A stretch of 64,000 bases of DNA, taken from contig JANQNE010000010.1 in assembly GCA_028279725.1 (NCBI GenBank), positions 124,001-188,000 of the forward strand. Direction: 5' to 3'. This document shows, piece after piece, positions 9,316 to 18,646 of this stretch. The notes beneath the pieces were generated by a model. That model was not told where the DNA came from and made no database searches. It saw only the letters and a list, made by a program, of their open reading frames with translations. Both the position numbers and the translations under genes were made by a program. The DNA is from Candidatus Nanoarchaeia archaeon (GTDB taxonomy: Archaea > Nanobdellota > Nanobdellia > Woesearchaeales > JANQNE01). Every line of letters begins with the position of its first letter. The first letter of the stretch is position 1.

Positions 9316-10410
9316 ATGCTATCCATAGATGGCTCTTATGGCGAGGCTGGCGGCCAGATTGTAAGGACTTCGCTAGCTTTCTCAACTCTTACAAAAAAAC
9401 CTTTCTGGATTAAAGATATAAGAAAAAACAGGCCAAACCCAGGACTAAAACATCAGCACCTCAATTGTGTCAAAGCTTTAGAAAAATTATGCAACGCAAA
9501 ACCAAAGATGAACTTACTAGGTTCAACAGAATTGTTCTATACACCAAACAAGATAGAGGGAAAAACAATTAACATAGATATAGGAACAGCAGGGTCAATA
9601 ACTCTCTTGTTGCAATCCATCTTACTCCCTTCTTTATTTGCAGACAAAAAAACAATAATAAAAATGACAGGAGGAACCGATGTCCCATGGAGCCCTTCTT
9701 TTGATTATTTCAACAGCGTACTCATTCCGCAGCTAAGAAGATTCGCAAACATTGAATTAACTTTAGAAAAAAGAGGATACTATCCGAAAGGTAACGGAAC
9801 TATAACAATAAAAGTCAATCCAAAATATAATACGTACACTTATGATAATTTCGGTCAGTTCAAAGATATACTAAAAGAAGAAATAACACCAATCAACATG
9901 ACAGACCAAGGCCAGCTTATCCAGATCAAAGGAGTTTCTCATGCTTCAAAAGATCTCCAGGAAGCTGAAGTTGCAGAAAGACAGGCAGAATCAGCGAGAC
10001 TCCAGCTTTCAAAACTAAGCTGTCCTATCCAGATAAGAACAGAATACCAAAACACATTATCCACAGGCTCAGGAATTACACTTTGGGCGCAATTCCTGAA
10101 AGATGATTCAGAAGAACCAATCATTCTGGGATCAGACAAATTAGGAGAAAGAAGAGTAAGATCAGAAATAGTAGGATCAACAGCAGCAGACCAATTAATC
10201 AAAGAAATAAGATCAGGAGCACCTGTGGACAAACATCTTGCAGACCAGCTTCTCCCGTTTTTCTCTTTGATCAGTTCAGAGATACACACATCAGAACTAA
10301 CCCCTCACACTCTCACAAACATAAACACAATATCTTATTTCTTAGGGGATATCTTCAAGATAGACAAGATAAACAGCATTATAACTACAAATAAACAACA
10401 AGATTTATAA
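9316..10410 (+). CDS. rtcA: RNA 3'-terminal phosphate cyclase
   Basis: 364 residues, close to the usual 340. RtcA converts an RNA 3'-phosphate to a 2',3'-cyclic phosphate with ATP, through an enzyme-AMP intermediate. Visible signatures are '[15 protein letters not shown]' (5-19), '[14 protein letters not shown]' (36-49), '[13 protein letters not shown]' and the C-terminal active-site segment '[12 protein letters not shown]' (~300), whose His is the expected nucleophile. It lies downstream of tRNA-Trp on the opposite strand; a TATA-like 'ATTTATAAATA' about 25 nt before the ATG suggests leaderless transcription. It may act with tRNA intron processing, but that link is only contextual. Confidence 0.95.
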   Translation: MLSIDGSYGEAGGQIVRTSLAFSTLTKKPFWIKDIRKNRPNPGLKHQHLNCVKALEKLCNAKPKMNLLGSTELFYTPNKIEGKTINIDIGTAGSITLLLQSILLPSLFADKKTIIKMTGGTDVPWSPSFDYFNSVLIPQLRRFANIELTLEKRGYYPKGNGTITIKVNPKYNTYTYDNFGQFKDILKEEITPINMTDQGQLIQIKGVSHASKDLQEAEVAERQAESARLQLSKLSCPIQIRTEYQNTLSTGSGITLWAQFLKDDSEEPIILGSDKLGERRVRSEIVGSTAADQLIKEIRSGAPVDKHLADQLLPFFSLISSEIHTSELTPHTLTNINTISYFLGDIFKIDKINSIITTNKQQDL

Positions 10411-10433
10411 ACTCCCTCAATTCTCTCCAGAAC

Positions 10434-10610
10434 ATGACAGAAAAAAGAATTGCATGCTCTTCATGCAAAAAGGATGTAGCTAACGATGCTGGAACAGCTA
10501 AGTTCATGTGTCCAAGCTGCGGAAAATCCGAGATAATCAGATGTAAGCATTGCAGGGAGATAGCAGCAAAATACACTTGTCCTGAATGTGGTTTTACAGG
10601 ACCTAACTAA
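10434..10610 (+). CDS. Small Zn-ribbon RNA-binding protein (COG2888 type)
   Basis: 58 residues with four CxxC knuckles: CSSC (8-11), CPSC, CKHC and CPEC, the pattern of two zinc ribbons. This is the archaeal 'predicted Zn-ribbon RNA-binding protein with a function in translation', commonly found just before aEF1-beta, as here. The start ATG is supported by the first knuckle lying eight residues in and by a TATA-like AGATTTATAAAC overlapping the rtcA stop, which makes the message nearly leaderless. It is followed after 10 nt by the elongation factor gene, so the two are probably one operon. Confidence 0.88.
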   Translation: MTEKRIACSSCKKDVANDAGTAKFMCPSCGKSEIIRCKHCREIAAKYTCPECGFTGPN

Positions 10611-10620
10611 GGTGATAATA

Positions 10621-10899
10621 ATGGCTAACGCTATAGTAACACTAAAAATAATGCCAGACTCTCCTGAAGTTAATTTGGAAGAGTTAGAAGGCAAGATAAA
10701 AGAAAAGATAACTGCTTTTGCAGGAGAAGGAGATACAAAATCAAGTGTTGAACCAGTTGCTTTCGGACTTAAGGCATTAAGTATAATCTTTGTCATGGAT
10801 GAAGCAAAAGGATCAACTGATCCGTTAGAGACAGAGATAAGCTCAATCGAAGGTGTCAATTCTGTAGAATGCACTGATGTTAGAAGAGCTATAGGATAA
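10621..10899 (+). CDS. ef1b: Translation elongation factor 1-beta (aEF1B)
   Basis: 92 residues from the ATG at 10621. An upstream in-frame ATG (10588) would overlap the Zn-ribbon gene; the chosen start has AAGGTGAT about 6 nt ahead. aEF1B is the guanine nucleotide exchange factor for aEF1A. The alpha/beta domain is visible as 'ANAIVTLKIMPDSPEVNLEELEGKI', 'EPVAFGLKALSIIFVMDE' and the C-terminal 'IEGVNSVECTDVRRAIG', all typical of the archaeal family, which is usually ~90 residues. It is co-directional with and adjacent to the Zn-ribbon gene and converges with Trm1, with only a 2-nt gap between the stops. Confidence 0.95.
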   Translation: MANAIVTLKIMPDSPEVNLEELEGKIKEKITAFAGEGDTKSSVEPVAFGLKALSIIFVMDEAKGSTDPLETEISSIEGVNSVECTDVRRAIG

Positions 10900-10901
10900 G
10901 C

Positions 10902-11921
10902 TCAGATTTCTTTTATTATTTTGACTAATTCTTCACTTTTAATATTGCTTCTAAGTCCAACTTTAGAGAAATGTGTCGCAGAAACTTTATACCTCTTCTT
11001 CCTTATCTTATCAAAAAGTTCATCTTTTTTAGGGATTCTTAACTTATATTTTTTACAGAATTCATGCATATCATAAAAACCTATAACATCAATCTTACTT
11101 TCTTCATTAATAATCTTCAACAAAACATTATCACTTTTCTTAGCCATCTTTCCAGCCAGCTTACTATCCCACAAATTTCCAAGCCACATAGGCCCTGCTT
11201 CCATAAACATACCATGCTTCTTCAAAAGATCATCAACTCTCTTCTTTCCTTTCTCACATCCGAAATATATTCTCATATAATGATCAGAACTGTGCGAAAA
11301 TATAGGAACTAATGCCTTATCAAACTGAGCCCCCATCAGCTGAACCTTCCTTATCAATATCCTGATCCCTATCTCATGCATCAGATAATTTCTCAAAGGC
11401 TTAGCCCAATACTTCCTAACACAGGCATCCTTATACGTCCCGCATAATGCGCTTGTATCCGTTGCTGTAACAGCAAGCACACCACCTCTGGCAATCCGAA
11501 GCATTGCATTATTCAATAAAAAATTAGGGCTTCCAAAGGGATCTATATCGATATAATCAAAACCCACAGAATCTAAAAGAAACTTATTCCCATCTTCATT
11601 AAACACTTTAACTTTCCCTTTGATCTTATTCAAATCTAAGTTCTCCTTAATACTTTTAACAGCATTTTCAGAAAGATCATTAAACCAAATTTCTTTTACC
11701 TTCCCAGCACCCAGCTCCTTAAGAAATCTTATTCCTCTAATACCACTTCCTGCAAGAGGCAGACCTATCTGCATATTCTTATTGCTCAAACAGCTCAACA
11801 AAACCACACTTATACTTCTATTAAGCTCCATAATAGGATTATAAAATACAGGCAGCTTCTTAGTTATCTTTCCGATAGGAACTTTAACTACAGCTTTTCC
11901 TTCTGTTATTCTCTCAAACAT
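10902..11921 (-). CDS. trm1: tRNA (guanine26-N2)-dimethyltransferase
   Basis: 339 residues, a little shorter than the usual ~375. Trm1 dimethylates G26 of tRNA with SAM. The N-terminal 'FERITEGKAVVKVP' and 'VFYNPIMELNRSISV' are family signatures; 'PLAGSGIRGIRFLKELGA' (~55-72) is the SAM-binding loop and 'FDYIDIDPFGSPNFLLNNA' (~120) contains the DPFG catalytic motif. The C-terminal winged region ('RKKRYKVSATHFSKVGLRS') is present. The start ATG lies near a TATA-like element TTTAAATATCTG. It is transcribed toward aEF1B. Confidence 0.95.
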   Translation of the reverse strand: MFERITEGKAVVKVPIGKITKKLPVFYNPIMELNRSISVVLLSCLSNKNMQIGLPLAGSGIRGIRFLKELGAGKVKEIWFNDLSENAVKSIKENLDLNKIKGKVKVFNEDGNKFLLDSVGFDYIDIDPFGSPNFLLNNAMLRIARGGVLAVTATDTSALCGTYKDACVRKYWAKPLRNYLMHEIGIRILIRKVQLMGAQFDKALVPIFSHSSDHYMRIYFGCEKGKKRVDDLLKKHGMFMEAGPMWLGNLWDSKLAGKMAKKSDNVLLKIINEESKIDVIGFYDMHEFCKKYKLRIPKKDELFDKIRKKRYKVSATHFSKVGLRSNIKSEELVKIIKEI

Positions 11922-11953
11922 AAAAAGCTAGAAATCTAATCAGATATTTAAAC

Positions 11954-14104
11954 TTACTCCACAGTTATTACCCTGTGCTTAACTCTTTTAATATGATCAT
12001 TGCTAATAACAATCCTAACATCATAATCTCCAGGCATTACATCTTCAGGAATCTCAGCAAGTATCCACTCTGTAACTTCGTCTTCCATATCAACATCAAT
12101 ATGTCCTGACTGTCTTCTAACACCTAGCTCAGGTATAAATATTGTAGCCTTTAGCTGTTCAATATCAAAATCACCGATATTCTTTACATTAACACCAGTC
12201 ATAAGGTCTTCTCCACCTTTAACATACTCTTCTGGTATATTTATTCTGTCTACTTTAGCCTCACTTCTTGGCTTATTTGTCCTTTCATAAGGTCTCATGT
12301 AAGACTCAGGCAGATTTGGAGCAGCTTCAAATGTTGTAAAATGTTCAACTTCAAACTGTAGAGTTCCTGTTGCAGGCTCATACATGATAACTCCACATAC
12401 ATCCCCACACTCTTCACCATTCATCAAGACCTTTGGCATCATAGCAAAGCTCAGTCCTTCCATTGTGATCCTTGCTCTTTGGTTTGAAAGCTGCGGTAAT
12501 ATTTCAGTATCTATAGTTATCTTTCCTTTTTCTATCTTGATATAATCTTCATAATTCTCAGGCAGATCTCTTAGATCAACTAGTTCTTCAAACTCAACAC
12601 TTCCAACTCCTTCTTTGCTCAATATCTCTTGATATTCTTCTTGTATCCTTTCTTTTACATACTCAATCTCTTCCTCAAGCTCTTCGATCTCTTCAGGATC
12701 TGTCTCTTCTTTGATCTCTTCCTCAAGCCATTCTATATCATCAAACCTATCTTCAATAGTTTCCATAACTTTTTCTTTTGCATAATCTCCGCAGTCACTT
12801 AAACCCATCAATAATCTCTGCATAATATTTGTATTAGCATGGATTATTCCGCAATAATCTTCTTTGAACTCCTCTGTAAAGTGCATTCCATCACTGTCAA
12901 CATATCTTGATATTCCAAAGTTAAATATTCCAAGTTCTTCTCCATTTACAAAGTTGTAATAAGTAGGTTCATCTATAAATTCAATAAACTTCTCAAAGCT
13001 CTCAAACTGAATAATAAAGTCTTCATAAAGATGACCGTCACAATAAGGAGTCAATGCATCATCGGTCCAAACATAACCATTCCAAACACCAACATCATAG
13101 TATAATGTTAGATCATCCTCATATGGAACAACCAAACACATATCAGCATCTTTTAGTCTGTCTATATTCTCCATCTCTTCAATAGCATTTTCAAGCATCT
13201 GTCCAAGTTCTCTTGCTTCTTCCCTACTATTTATACCAAACTCAACAGCCCTTATTTCTTCATCATACAATATATCCTCTACACAAAGCACAACACCATA
13301 ATATTTTACACAAACACCATCTTCAACAAATGTACCTTCCCCATTGATGATTATTTCAGCTTCATCATCATCAATATCATAAACACTGATCTCATATTCA
13401 AATGAATTTATTGTATAAGTTCTTGTCTCTCCTTCTTCCATAATACCCATAATATCATACTCTTCTTCAACAACCTCCACCACTTCTTCACATATCTTAG
13501 GCTTATCTGTAAACCTTCCACATATCTCTTCTTTAAGATCTTCATAATCTCTGCTTTCAGCATAGAGATTATCATTGATATACATAGTAGGGGTCCCAGA
13601 AACACCATACTCATTAACTGTTTCAAAATTATCTTCTAAAAAATCTTCTCCGAAATCATCTATAGCATCTTCAATATCATCTATATCTATAGGGCCATCT
13701 TCAAGACACTCCACTAGATCATCTTCAGTCACAACATTCCAACATTCTTCATTGATATAATCAACAAGATCAAAATAAACCTCCTGCCCAAAAGCTTCAT
13801 ATACGCTGCCTTCAACAATATTTAGCATTATTTCAGTCTCTCCATGCAGAGAACAGAACCCCTCAAAACAGTTAGCACCTTCTCCTTCATACATAACAAA
13901 ATAAGGTTTAACTACAAACCTTCCATCGAAATCATATACTAATTCTTCAAGTGTTTCTTCTAAGTCAGCACAAAAAGGACACTTGCTCATCTTAAATAGC
14001 TCCATAACTACTATCTCTTCAGCAACAACAGAACCATCAGCTAGAGCGATATTACTAATAAGAACCATAAACAGAATTGTTAATAGTATTTTTCCTATTT
14101 TCAT
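11954..14104 (-). CDS. Exported thioredoxin-fold protein with long acidic extension
   Basis: 716 residues with a signal peptide (1-22). Residues ~28-200 form a DsbA/glutaredoxin-like thioredoxin fold: the active site is CPFC (42-45) and the cis-Pro segment is 'VSGTPTMYIND' (~171-181). This suggests extracytoplasmic thiol-disulfide exchange. The next ~400 residues are very acidic, with a Glu-rich helix around 465-520, and match no family I recognise. The last ~95 residues are a COG1361-like module ending 'HRVITVE', similar to the end of the protein at 1514-5269. No transmembrane anchor is seen. A TATA-like element GAAAGATTTATATATG lies about 65 nt upstream (near 14163-14178). Confidence 0.72.
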   Translation of the reverse strand: MKIGKILLTILFMVLISNIALADGSVVAEEIVVMELFKMSKCPFCADLEETLEELVYDFDGRFVVKPYFVMYEGEGANCFEGFCSLHGETEIMLNIVEGSVYEAFGQEVYFDLVDYINEECWNVVTEDDLVECLEDGPIDIDDIEDAIDDFGEDFLEDNFETVNEYGVSGTPTMYINDNLYAESRDYEDLKEEICGRFTDKPKICEEVVEVVEEEYDIMGIMEEGETRTYTINSFEYEISVYDIDDDEAEIIINGEGTFVEDGVCVKYYGVVLCVEDILYDEEIRAVEFGINSREEARELGQMLENAIEEMENIDRLKDADMCLVVPYEDDLTLYYDVGVWNGYVWTDDALTPYCDGHLYEDFIIQFESFEKFIEFIDEPTYYNFVNGEELGIFNFGISRYVDSDGMHFTEEFKEDYCGIIHANTNIMQRLLMGLSDCGDYAKEKVMETIEDRFDDIEWLEEEIKEETDPEEIEELEEEIEYVKERIQEEYQEILSKEGVGSVEFEELVDLRDLPENYEDYIKIEKGKITIDTEILPQLSNQRARITMEGLSFAMMPKVLMNGEECGDVCGVIMYEPATGTLQFEVEHFTTFEAAPNLPESYMRPYERTNKPRSEAKVDRINIPEEYVKGGEDLMTGVNVKNIGDFDIEQLKATIFIPELGVRRQSGHIDVDMEDEVTEWILAEIPEDVMPGDYDVRIVISNDHIKRVKHRVITVE

Positions 14105-14268
14105 AAAAGCATCGCCTTAGTCTCATCCAGAAAACCCCTTAATTTCCTCTTACACACCAATCATATATAAATCTTTCCATATGTAACTATTAATAAGTAC
14201 TAACAACTATATTATATTTAGGGCAATCTTTAAAAAACCCACTCATCTTCTAATGACAAGTGATTAGA

Positions 14269-16038
14269 ATGGCAAAGATACGTTCACCAATATGCTCATG
14301 CTTAGGTCATGTAGATCATGGAAAATCATCTATATTAGATAAGATTAGAAACACAGCTATTGTCCAGACAGAAGCAGGAAAGATTACACAGGCAATCGGA
14401 GCTTCGATAATACCTCTTTCTACAATAGAAAAGATCTGCGGACCATTACTCAAATCACTTAAGATGGATTTCACGATTCCAGGCCTTCTTATGATAGACA
14501 CACCAGGCCACGCTGCATTTACATCATTAAGAAAAAGAGGAGGAAACTTAGCAGACATCGCAATCTTAGTTGTAGACATAAACGAAGGATTCAAGCCACA
14601 GACAATAGAAGCTATTGAGATCCTTAAATCATTCAAGACTCCTTTCATAATTGCAGCAAATAAGATAGACCTAATCCATGGATGGCAGAAAAAAGATGAA
14701 TCGATCCTAAAAAACATCTCATCACAAGGTCCAGAAACCCAAAAGAGCTTTGAGAAAAAGATGTATGAATTGGTCGGCCAGTTATATGAACAATTCCAGC
14801 TAAATGCAGAACGCTTTGACAGGGTTGAGGACTACACAAACCAGGTCGCAATAATACCAACTTCCGCAGAGACAGGAGAAGGGATCCCAGAACTTCTGAT
14901 GGTATTGACAGGACTTGCGCAAAAGTTCCTTGAGCAGTGCTTAGAATGTACAATAGAAGGTCCTGCAAAAGGAACTATATTAGAAGTAAAGGAAGAAAAA
15001 GGCCTAGGAGCAACCATGGATGTTATATTATATGATGGAACTCTAAAAGTGAATGATCAGATTGTCATAGGGTCTATAGAAGGACCAATAACAACAAAGA
15101 TCAGAGCTTTATTCGAACCTTCTCCATTAGCGGAGATGAGAGACAAAAAATCCAAGTTCAAATCAGTTAAAGAAGTTTCTGCTGCTATTGGAGTAAAGAT
15201 ATCAGCTCCAAACACAGAAGGAGTTATAGCAGGCATGCCAATAAGATCAACAACACAGGACAATTTAGAGACTGTAAAACAGGAGATTGCCTCAGAAGTT
15301 GAAGAATCTTTGATAGAGACAGACAAAGAAGGGATAATAATAAAAGCAGATACACTAGGGTCATTAGAAGCACTCACAAAACTTCTGAAAGAAAAAGGAA
15401 TTGCAGTATCCAAAGCATCAATAGGAGATGTTTCTAAAAAAGACATAGCAGAAGCAGAATCAAACTACAATAAAGATCCATTACTTTCAGCAATCCTTGG
15501 CTTCAATATATCAACTCAGCCAGACATAACAATTCCAGACACAGTAAAGGTAATAACAGAGAAAGTTATCTACACTTTGATAGAAAACTTTGAGAGATGG
15601 CAGGAAGAAAAACAAAAAGAGATAGAGCTTGGCGGCTTAGATCAGGTCACAAGACCATGTAAGATTGAATTTCTTAGGGGTTATGTTTTTAGGCAAAATA
15701 ACCCTGCAGTTGTAGGTGTAGAAGTTCTGGCAGGCCAGCTAAACTCAGGCATAGATCTTATGAAACGTGATGGCATCCCAATCACTACAGTAAAATCAAT
15801 CCAACAGGAAAAAGAATCTGTAACTAAAGTGGAGAAAGGAAAACAAGTTGCAGCTTCTTTAGATAGAGTGACTGTCGGAAGACAGATCAACGAAGGAGAT
15901 ATTCTCCTATCAGTGATCTCAGAGGATGATTTCAGAAAACTGAAGGAATTCAAGACATCATTATCAAAAGAAGAGATAGAATTGCTTAAAGAGATAGCAG
16001 AGATCATGAGAAAAGACAACCCAGTTTGGGGAGTATAA
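14269..16038 (+). CDS. infB: Translation initiation factor IF-2 / aIF5B
   Basis: About 589 residues. aIF5B is the GTPase that promotes subunit joining and initiator tRNA placement. G1 'GHVDHGKSS' (~12-20), G3 'DTPGHAAF', G4 'NKID' and the IF2-specific C-terminal domains ('CKIEFLRGYVFRQNNPAVVGVEVLAG') are clear. I chose the ATG that gives MAKIRSPIC; a GTG nine bases upstream (14260) is also possible. A TATA-like CTTTAAAAAACC at about 14229-14240 fits a leaderless message. Length matches archaeal aIF5B (~595), and no intein is present. Confidence 0.96.
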   Translation: MAKIRSPICSCLGHVDHGKSSILDKIRNTAIVQTEAGKITQAIGASIIPLSTIEKICGPLLKSLKMDFTIPGLLMIDTPGHAAFTSLRKRGGNLADIAILVVDINEGFKPQTIEAIEILKSFKTPFIIAANKIDLIHGWQKKDESILKNISSQGPETQKSFEKKMYELVGQLYEQFQLNAERFDRVEDYTNQVAIIPTSAETGEGIPELLMVLTGLAQKFLEQCLECTIEGPAKGTILEVKEEKGLGATMDVILYDGTLKVNDQIVIGSIEGPITTKIRALFEPSPLAEMRDKKSKFKSVKEVSAAIGVKISAPNTEGVIAGMPIRSTTQDNLETVKQEIASEVEESLIETDKEGIIIKADTLGSLEALTKLLKEKGIAVSKASIGDVSKKDIAEAESNYNKDPLLSAILGFNISTQPDITIPDTVKVITEKVIYTLIENFERWQEEKQKEIELGGLDQVTRPCKIEFLRGYVFRQNNPAVVGVEVLAGQLNSGIDLMKRDGIPITTVKSIQQEKESVTKVEKGKQVAASLDRVTVGRQINEGDILLSVISEDDFRKLKEFKTSLSKEEIELLKEIAEIMRKDNPVWGV

Positions 16039-16079
16039 TACATCAGATTTTTATATTTCAACTTCTTTCCTTATTCTTG

Positions 16080-16292
16080 ATGTACAAATCCATCATAAAA
16101 GGATTGCTGTACCCTTTGATCTTCTATACTATTATGTCTTGTTCCCCTCAAGAAGAAAAACCAAAGACAGAAGAATACAAAGATCCTACATATCTGAAAC
16201 TAAAAGAAACACTTATGAAAAAAGACACAGGAGAAAAGAGAAATTTCTTTGACACGTCATCTATAGAAGATACATTAATAAATAAGAAATAA
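16080..16292 (+). CDS. Small putative lipoprotein
   Basis: 70 residues. The ATG at 16080 gives a basic start, a hydrophobic core and a lipobox-like 'YTIMSC' (about residues 16-21), followed by a charged, Lys/Glu-rich mature part with no recognised domain. This layout predicts a lipid-anchored surface peptide. An upstream in-frame ATG at 16026 would overlap the aIF5B stop region; the TATA-like TTTTTATATTTC at 16048-16059 favours the later start. Function unknown. Confidence 0.5.
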   Translation: MYKSIIKGLLYPLIFYTIMSCSPQEEKPKTEEYKDPTYLKLKETLMKKDTGEKRNFFDTSSIEDTLINKK

Positions 16293-16304
16293 TTACCATC
16301 GAAT

Positions 16305-16757
16305 ATGCAAAAACTAAAGATTTTGAGCAAAAGAGAGACAAAAGAGATCCTGAAGATGATAGAATCTCAGTGGGATGCAAAACTCAAATTAGATTATGTT
16401 TTCCTAAAAAACGATGAAGGAAAGATATTCATAATAAACAAAGAGTTCTCAGACATAGATGAAAAAAAACTAAGGATCAATTCGATGGGCCTTTACTTCG
16501 GAGAGCTTAGGAACAACGAATTAAGATTGACTATAGAAGCATCTCAGATAATAGGAAAACAGGCGAAAAAATCAATCATAGATCTTGATGATCAGCAGAT
16601 CAAGGATTACATAAAAGGAAAAGATATTGAATACAGATCAGAAGAAAAAGGGTTTTTCCTGATAAAACACAAAGATGATTTCTATGGGTCCGCAAAACTA
16701 AAAAACAACACCATCTTAAACTTTTTTCCAAAATCAAGAAGGATCAGTGCAGATTAA
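16305..16757 (+). CDS. PUA-domain ribosome-biogenesis protein (COG3270-like)
   Basis: 150 residues. The N-terminal half 'LSKRETKEILKMIESQWDA' and the stretch 'GKIFIINKEFSDIDEKKLRINSMGLYFGE' followed by 'LRLTIEASQIIGKQA' match the archaeal family related to the C-terminal part of NOL1/NOP2/Fmu RNA methyltransferases, with a PUA-like C-terminus ('EEKGFFLIKHKDDFYGSAKLKNN'). No SAM domain is present, so it is an RNA-binding accessory rather than a methyltransferase. It follows the lipoprotein gene by 12 nt and overlaps the tail of the convergent gene at 16754 by 4 nt. Confidence 0.75.
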   Translation: MQKLKILSKRETKEILKMIESQWDAKLKLDYVFLKNDEGKIFIINKEFSDIDEKKLRINSMGLYFGELRNNELRLTIEASQIIGKQAKKSIIDLDDQQIKDYIKGKDIEYRSEEKGFFLIKHKDDFYGSAKLKNNTILNFFPKSRRISAD

Positions 16758-18646
16758 TACCTGCTGTATTCTGAAGTTATTGTTTTTACTTCAGCTCTCT
16801 GTCTGCTACTCAACTTTTCCTCATTATCTTTTAAGAAAGAGTTAAACTCCCCTATATATCTGATAAGATTGCTGAAGTGAGGAACATCTCCTCCAACATG
16901 TTCTGTCGTATTGTTCAACAGCAGCTTGTGGCTGTTTATCAGGCATTTGTATATATTGAACATAGTCTGCGCTTTGACTCTGCCTTCGACCTTAAATCTG
17001 TCGGGGAAATCATCCAGTTTAGCCTTATAGTGGTCTATCATCCTTATGACATCATGGTCTTTGTACTCTTTTTCAGAATCCCTCTTTAATTTTTTGTATC
17101 TCTCATTCATATCTCCGTTAAGCCAGCACACATATACAGAAAGACAGTGGACATCACTCAATGCATCAAGATCTTTTGTCTTATACTTTTTCCTAAAACC
17201 ACCTTTAGAAGTGATCTCTTCAAATAGCTTTACAAGGCCCATTGCAGTATCTTTTACCTTCATAGCAATTCCAGAATCACAAAGGTCTCCAACATCATGA
17301 TCAAATCTTTTCAGTATCTCATCAGTATAGCATTTCAGAAGATTGGTCAGCTTTGACTGCAGTGTAGGTATCCCAACACCCACTCTTTTGCTTCCCTTAC
17401 TATCATACTGGAATGATCTAAGTTCTTTGATAAATTTTTTTCTTTGCCTGCTCAGATAATCTTTTCTTCCCCCTAGGCTAAGCCTGCTGTATGTTTCATA
17501 TATTGTTTCAGTTATTGGCTTTGTATAACACCCATCAAATATTGCACTAGCCCTCATCTTTATCTCTTCATAGATTTTCTCATATAGGGGATCCTTATCT
17601 AGTATCTCTCTCAACTGTTCCTGCATATAATCTTCATGAGGTATTACTTCCTTCTTCCTATCAACCTTCTTTCTACGTTTTGGATCTCTTGCAAACTCAT
17701 TATCCATAAGATCGTTTAGTGTTCTGAACATATGGTAATCAAACAAAACACCATTATCCATATCGATAAATTTTACTTGTCTCTGTCCTTTATTCTTGTG
17801 GTCTGGTTTATTATCACTATCCTCTATCACATTCAGTCCAGAAAATAATGATCTTTGTCCAAAATCCCTTCTTCTGTTCTTCAATATAAGAAACCCGAAG
17901 ATATCCGGTATCAATATATCTCCATATGTTATCTCAGGATAATATCCATTATTTTCCATCTTGTAGGATTCTATCTTATCTATAAGTTTGATCCACTTTC
18001 TGCCCACCTTCTCTACAATTCTCTGTATACTTTTTATCCTCCTTCCGAATACGTCTATCTGGCATGCACGGCTGCTCTGAGGAATCCTATAGAACAGGCT
18101 CATGTTCATAAGCATGCCTTCTAGGTTCTTTTTCTTAGACGCATTCTGGTTAAATCTTTCAAACCTTTCATTGAAATCCTCCATATGTTCTGGATAAAAT
18201 TCAGAAAGCTGTTCTGTTGTAATCTCTTCTATATTTCTTTTATATTCTAATCTATTATGTATATGTTCTTCTTCAAATACAGAACCTCTTTTTAAGGAAT
18301 CAAACATCTCATCAGTAAGATCTTTATATTGCTTGAAACACTTCTTATAAGCAGATTCCCATCTTGAATAAAAGTCAGGCTTTCCGTCTGTTATATGGTC
18401 CAGAACTGAAGATAAGAAAGAATAATCCCTCTTCTTGGGTTTTAACATACCACCTATAGCTTTCTTTATTGCAGTCTGATATTCTTTTGGAAGTGGTGTT
18501 TTTAGGAAACTTATATACTCCTTTTTCTTATCATCTCTTCTTCTGTTTTGCTGGAATTTTGAGAAAGCTTTAACCAAATCAATTCCAAATTCAGGACCCA
18601 TCCCGCTGAACATGACTTCAAAAACTTCTTTCTCACTTATTGCCAT
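16754..18646 (-). CDS. Large protein paired with the HD gene; possible RelA/SpoT synthetase relative
   Basis: 630 residues, charged and mostly helical, without signal or membrane segments; not confidently recognised. The middle contains 'FGRRIKSIQRIVEKVGRK' (~200) followed by 'DILIPDIFGFLIL' (~243) and 'VKFIDMDNGVLFDYHMFRTL' (~290). This order of a basic 'RxKSxxxIxxK' helix, a 'DIxGxxIL' strand and a later strand-helix resembles the RelA/SpoT nucleotidyltransferase core, but the similarity is weak and key catalytic residues are not certain. It overlaps the upstream HD-domain gene by 14 nt, so the two are translationally coupled and probably work together. Confidence 0.55.
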   Translation of the reverse strand: MAISEKEVFEVMFSGMGPEFGIDLVKAFSKFQQNRRRDDKKKEYISFLKTPLPKEYQTAIKKAIGGMLKPKKRDYSFLSSVLDHITDGKPDFYSRWESAYKKCFKQYKDLTDEMFDSLKRGSVFEEEHIHNRLEYKRNIEEITTEQLSEFYPEHMEDFNERFERFNQNASKKKNLEGMLMNMSLFYRIPQSSRACQIDVFGRRIKSIQRIVEKVGRKWIKLIDKIESYKMENNGYYPEITYGDILIPDIFGFLILKNRRRDFGQRSLFSGLNVIEDSDNKPDHKNKGQRQVKFIDMDNGVLFDYHMFRTLNDLMDNEFARDPKRRKKVDRKKEVIPHEDYMQEQLREILDKDPLYEKIYEEIKMRASAIFDGCYTKPITETIYETYSRLSLGGRKDYLSRQRKKFIKELRSFQYDSKGSKRVGVGIPTLQSKLTNLLKCYTDEILKRFDHDVGDLCDSGIAMKVKDTAMGLVKLFEEITSKGGFRKKYKTKDLDALSDVHCLSVYVCWLNGDMNERYKKLKRDSEKEYKDHDVIRMIDHYKAKLDDFPDRFKVEGRVKAQTMFNIYKCLINSHKLLLNNTTEHVGGDVPHFSNLIRYIGEFNSFLKDNEEKLSSRQRAEVKTITSEYSRY

